Assembly (NCBI RefSeq): GCF_000003815.2 | Contig: NC_049992.1 | Location: 16,030,658-16,094,657, forward strand | DNA: 64,000 nt | Reading direction: 5' to 3' | DNA from: Branchiostoma floridae | Taxonomy: Eukaryota; Chordata; Leptocardii; Amphioxiformes; Branchiostomatidae | Shown: positions 63,974-64,000 of the stretch, piece after piece | Layout: each line of letters opens with the position of its first letter | How positions within the stretch are numbered: the first letter of the stretch is position 1 | Program-made: the position numbers and the translations under genes | Notes under the pieces: model-generated | What the model saw: only the letters and a program-made list of their open reading frames with translations | What the model was told of the DNA's origin: nothing | The model's database searches: none

Positions 63974-64000
63974 CTAAACATCGCGTGTCAACTTAAATCT

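Overview
The window looks like a nuclear chromosome segment from an intron-rich invertebrate deuterostome, most likely amphioxus (Branchiostoma). That reading is inference. It rests on an ABCA5-type gene split into at least 35 visible coding exons, dense and diverse DNA transposons and MITEs, a CR1/L2-like LINE, and two 100-N scaffold gaps. No bacterial-type genes, CRISPR arrays, rRNAs or tRNAs were seen.

Layout. 1-8715: a complete foldback-type transposon of 8,663 bp (45-8707). It has kilobase-long inverted arms made of tandem subrepeats, terminal inverted repeats starting GGCAGATGTTTC, and a perfect 8-bp target-site duplication (GAACATAT). 8716-25400: mostly non-coding DNA with palindromic repeats and one MITE family in four copies. 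Around 15.8-17.4 kb there is a possible minus-strand multi-exon gene, one exon of which resembles the C-terminal ectodomain of integrin alpha chains (weak). 25471-60203: one large minus-strand gene, the ABCA5-like ABC transporter. Introns hold a near-complete LINE, an internally deleted mariner, several MITEs, minisatellites and a decayed tandem amplification of one of the gene's own exons. About 62.28-63.97 kb: the 3' end of another minus-strand gene that continues beyond the window. It lies in tandem, upstream of the ABCA5-like gene.

The transporter is a full-size ABCA protein, (membrane domain - nucleotide-binding domain) x 2. All visible exons join in phase without a stop. The only break is in the first membrane domain, where roughly 100 residues expected from human ABCA5 are absent and a scaffold gap (56788-56887) cuts an exon. 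The most unusual items are the foldback transposon, the exon-derived intronic repeat array (44.85-45.75 kb), and two strong intronic inverted repeats near the 3' end of the gene.
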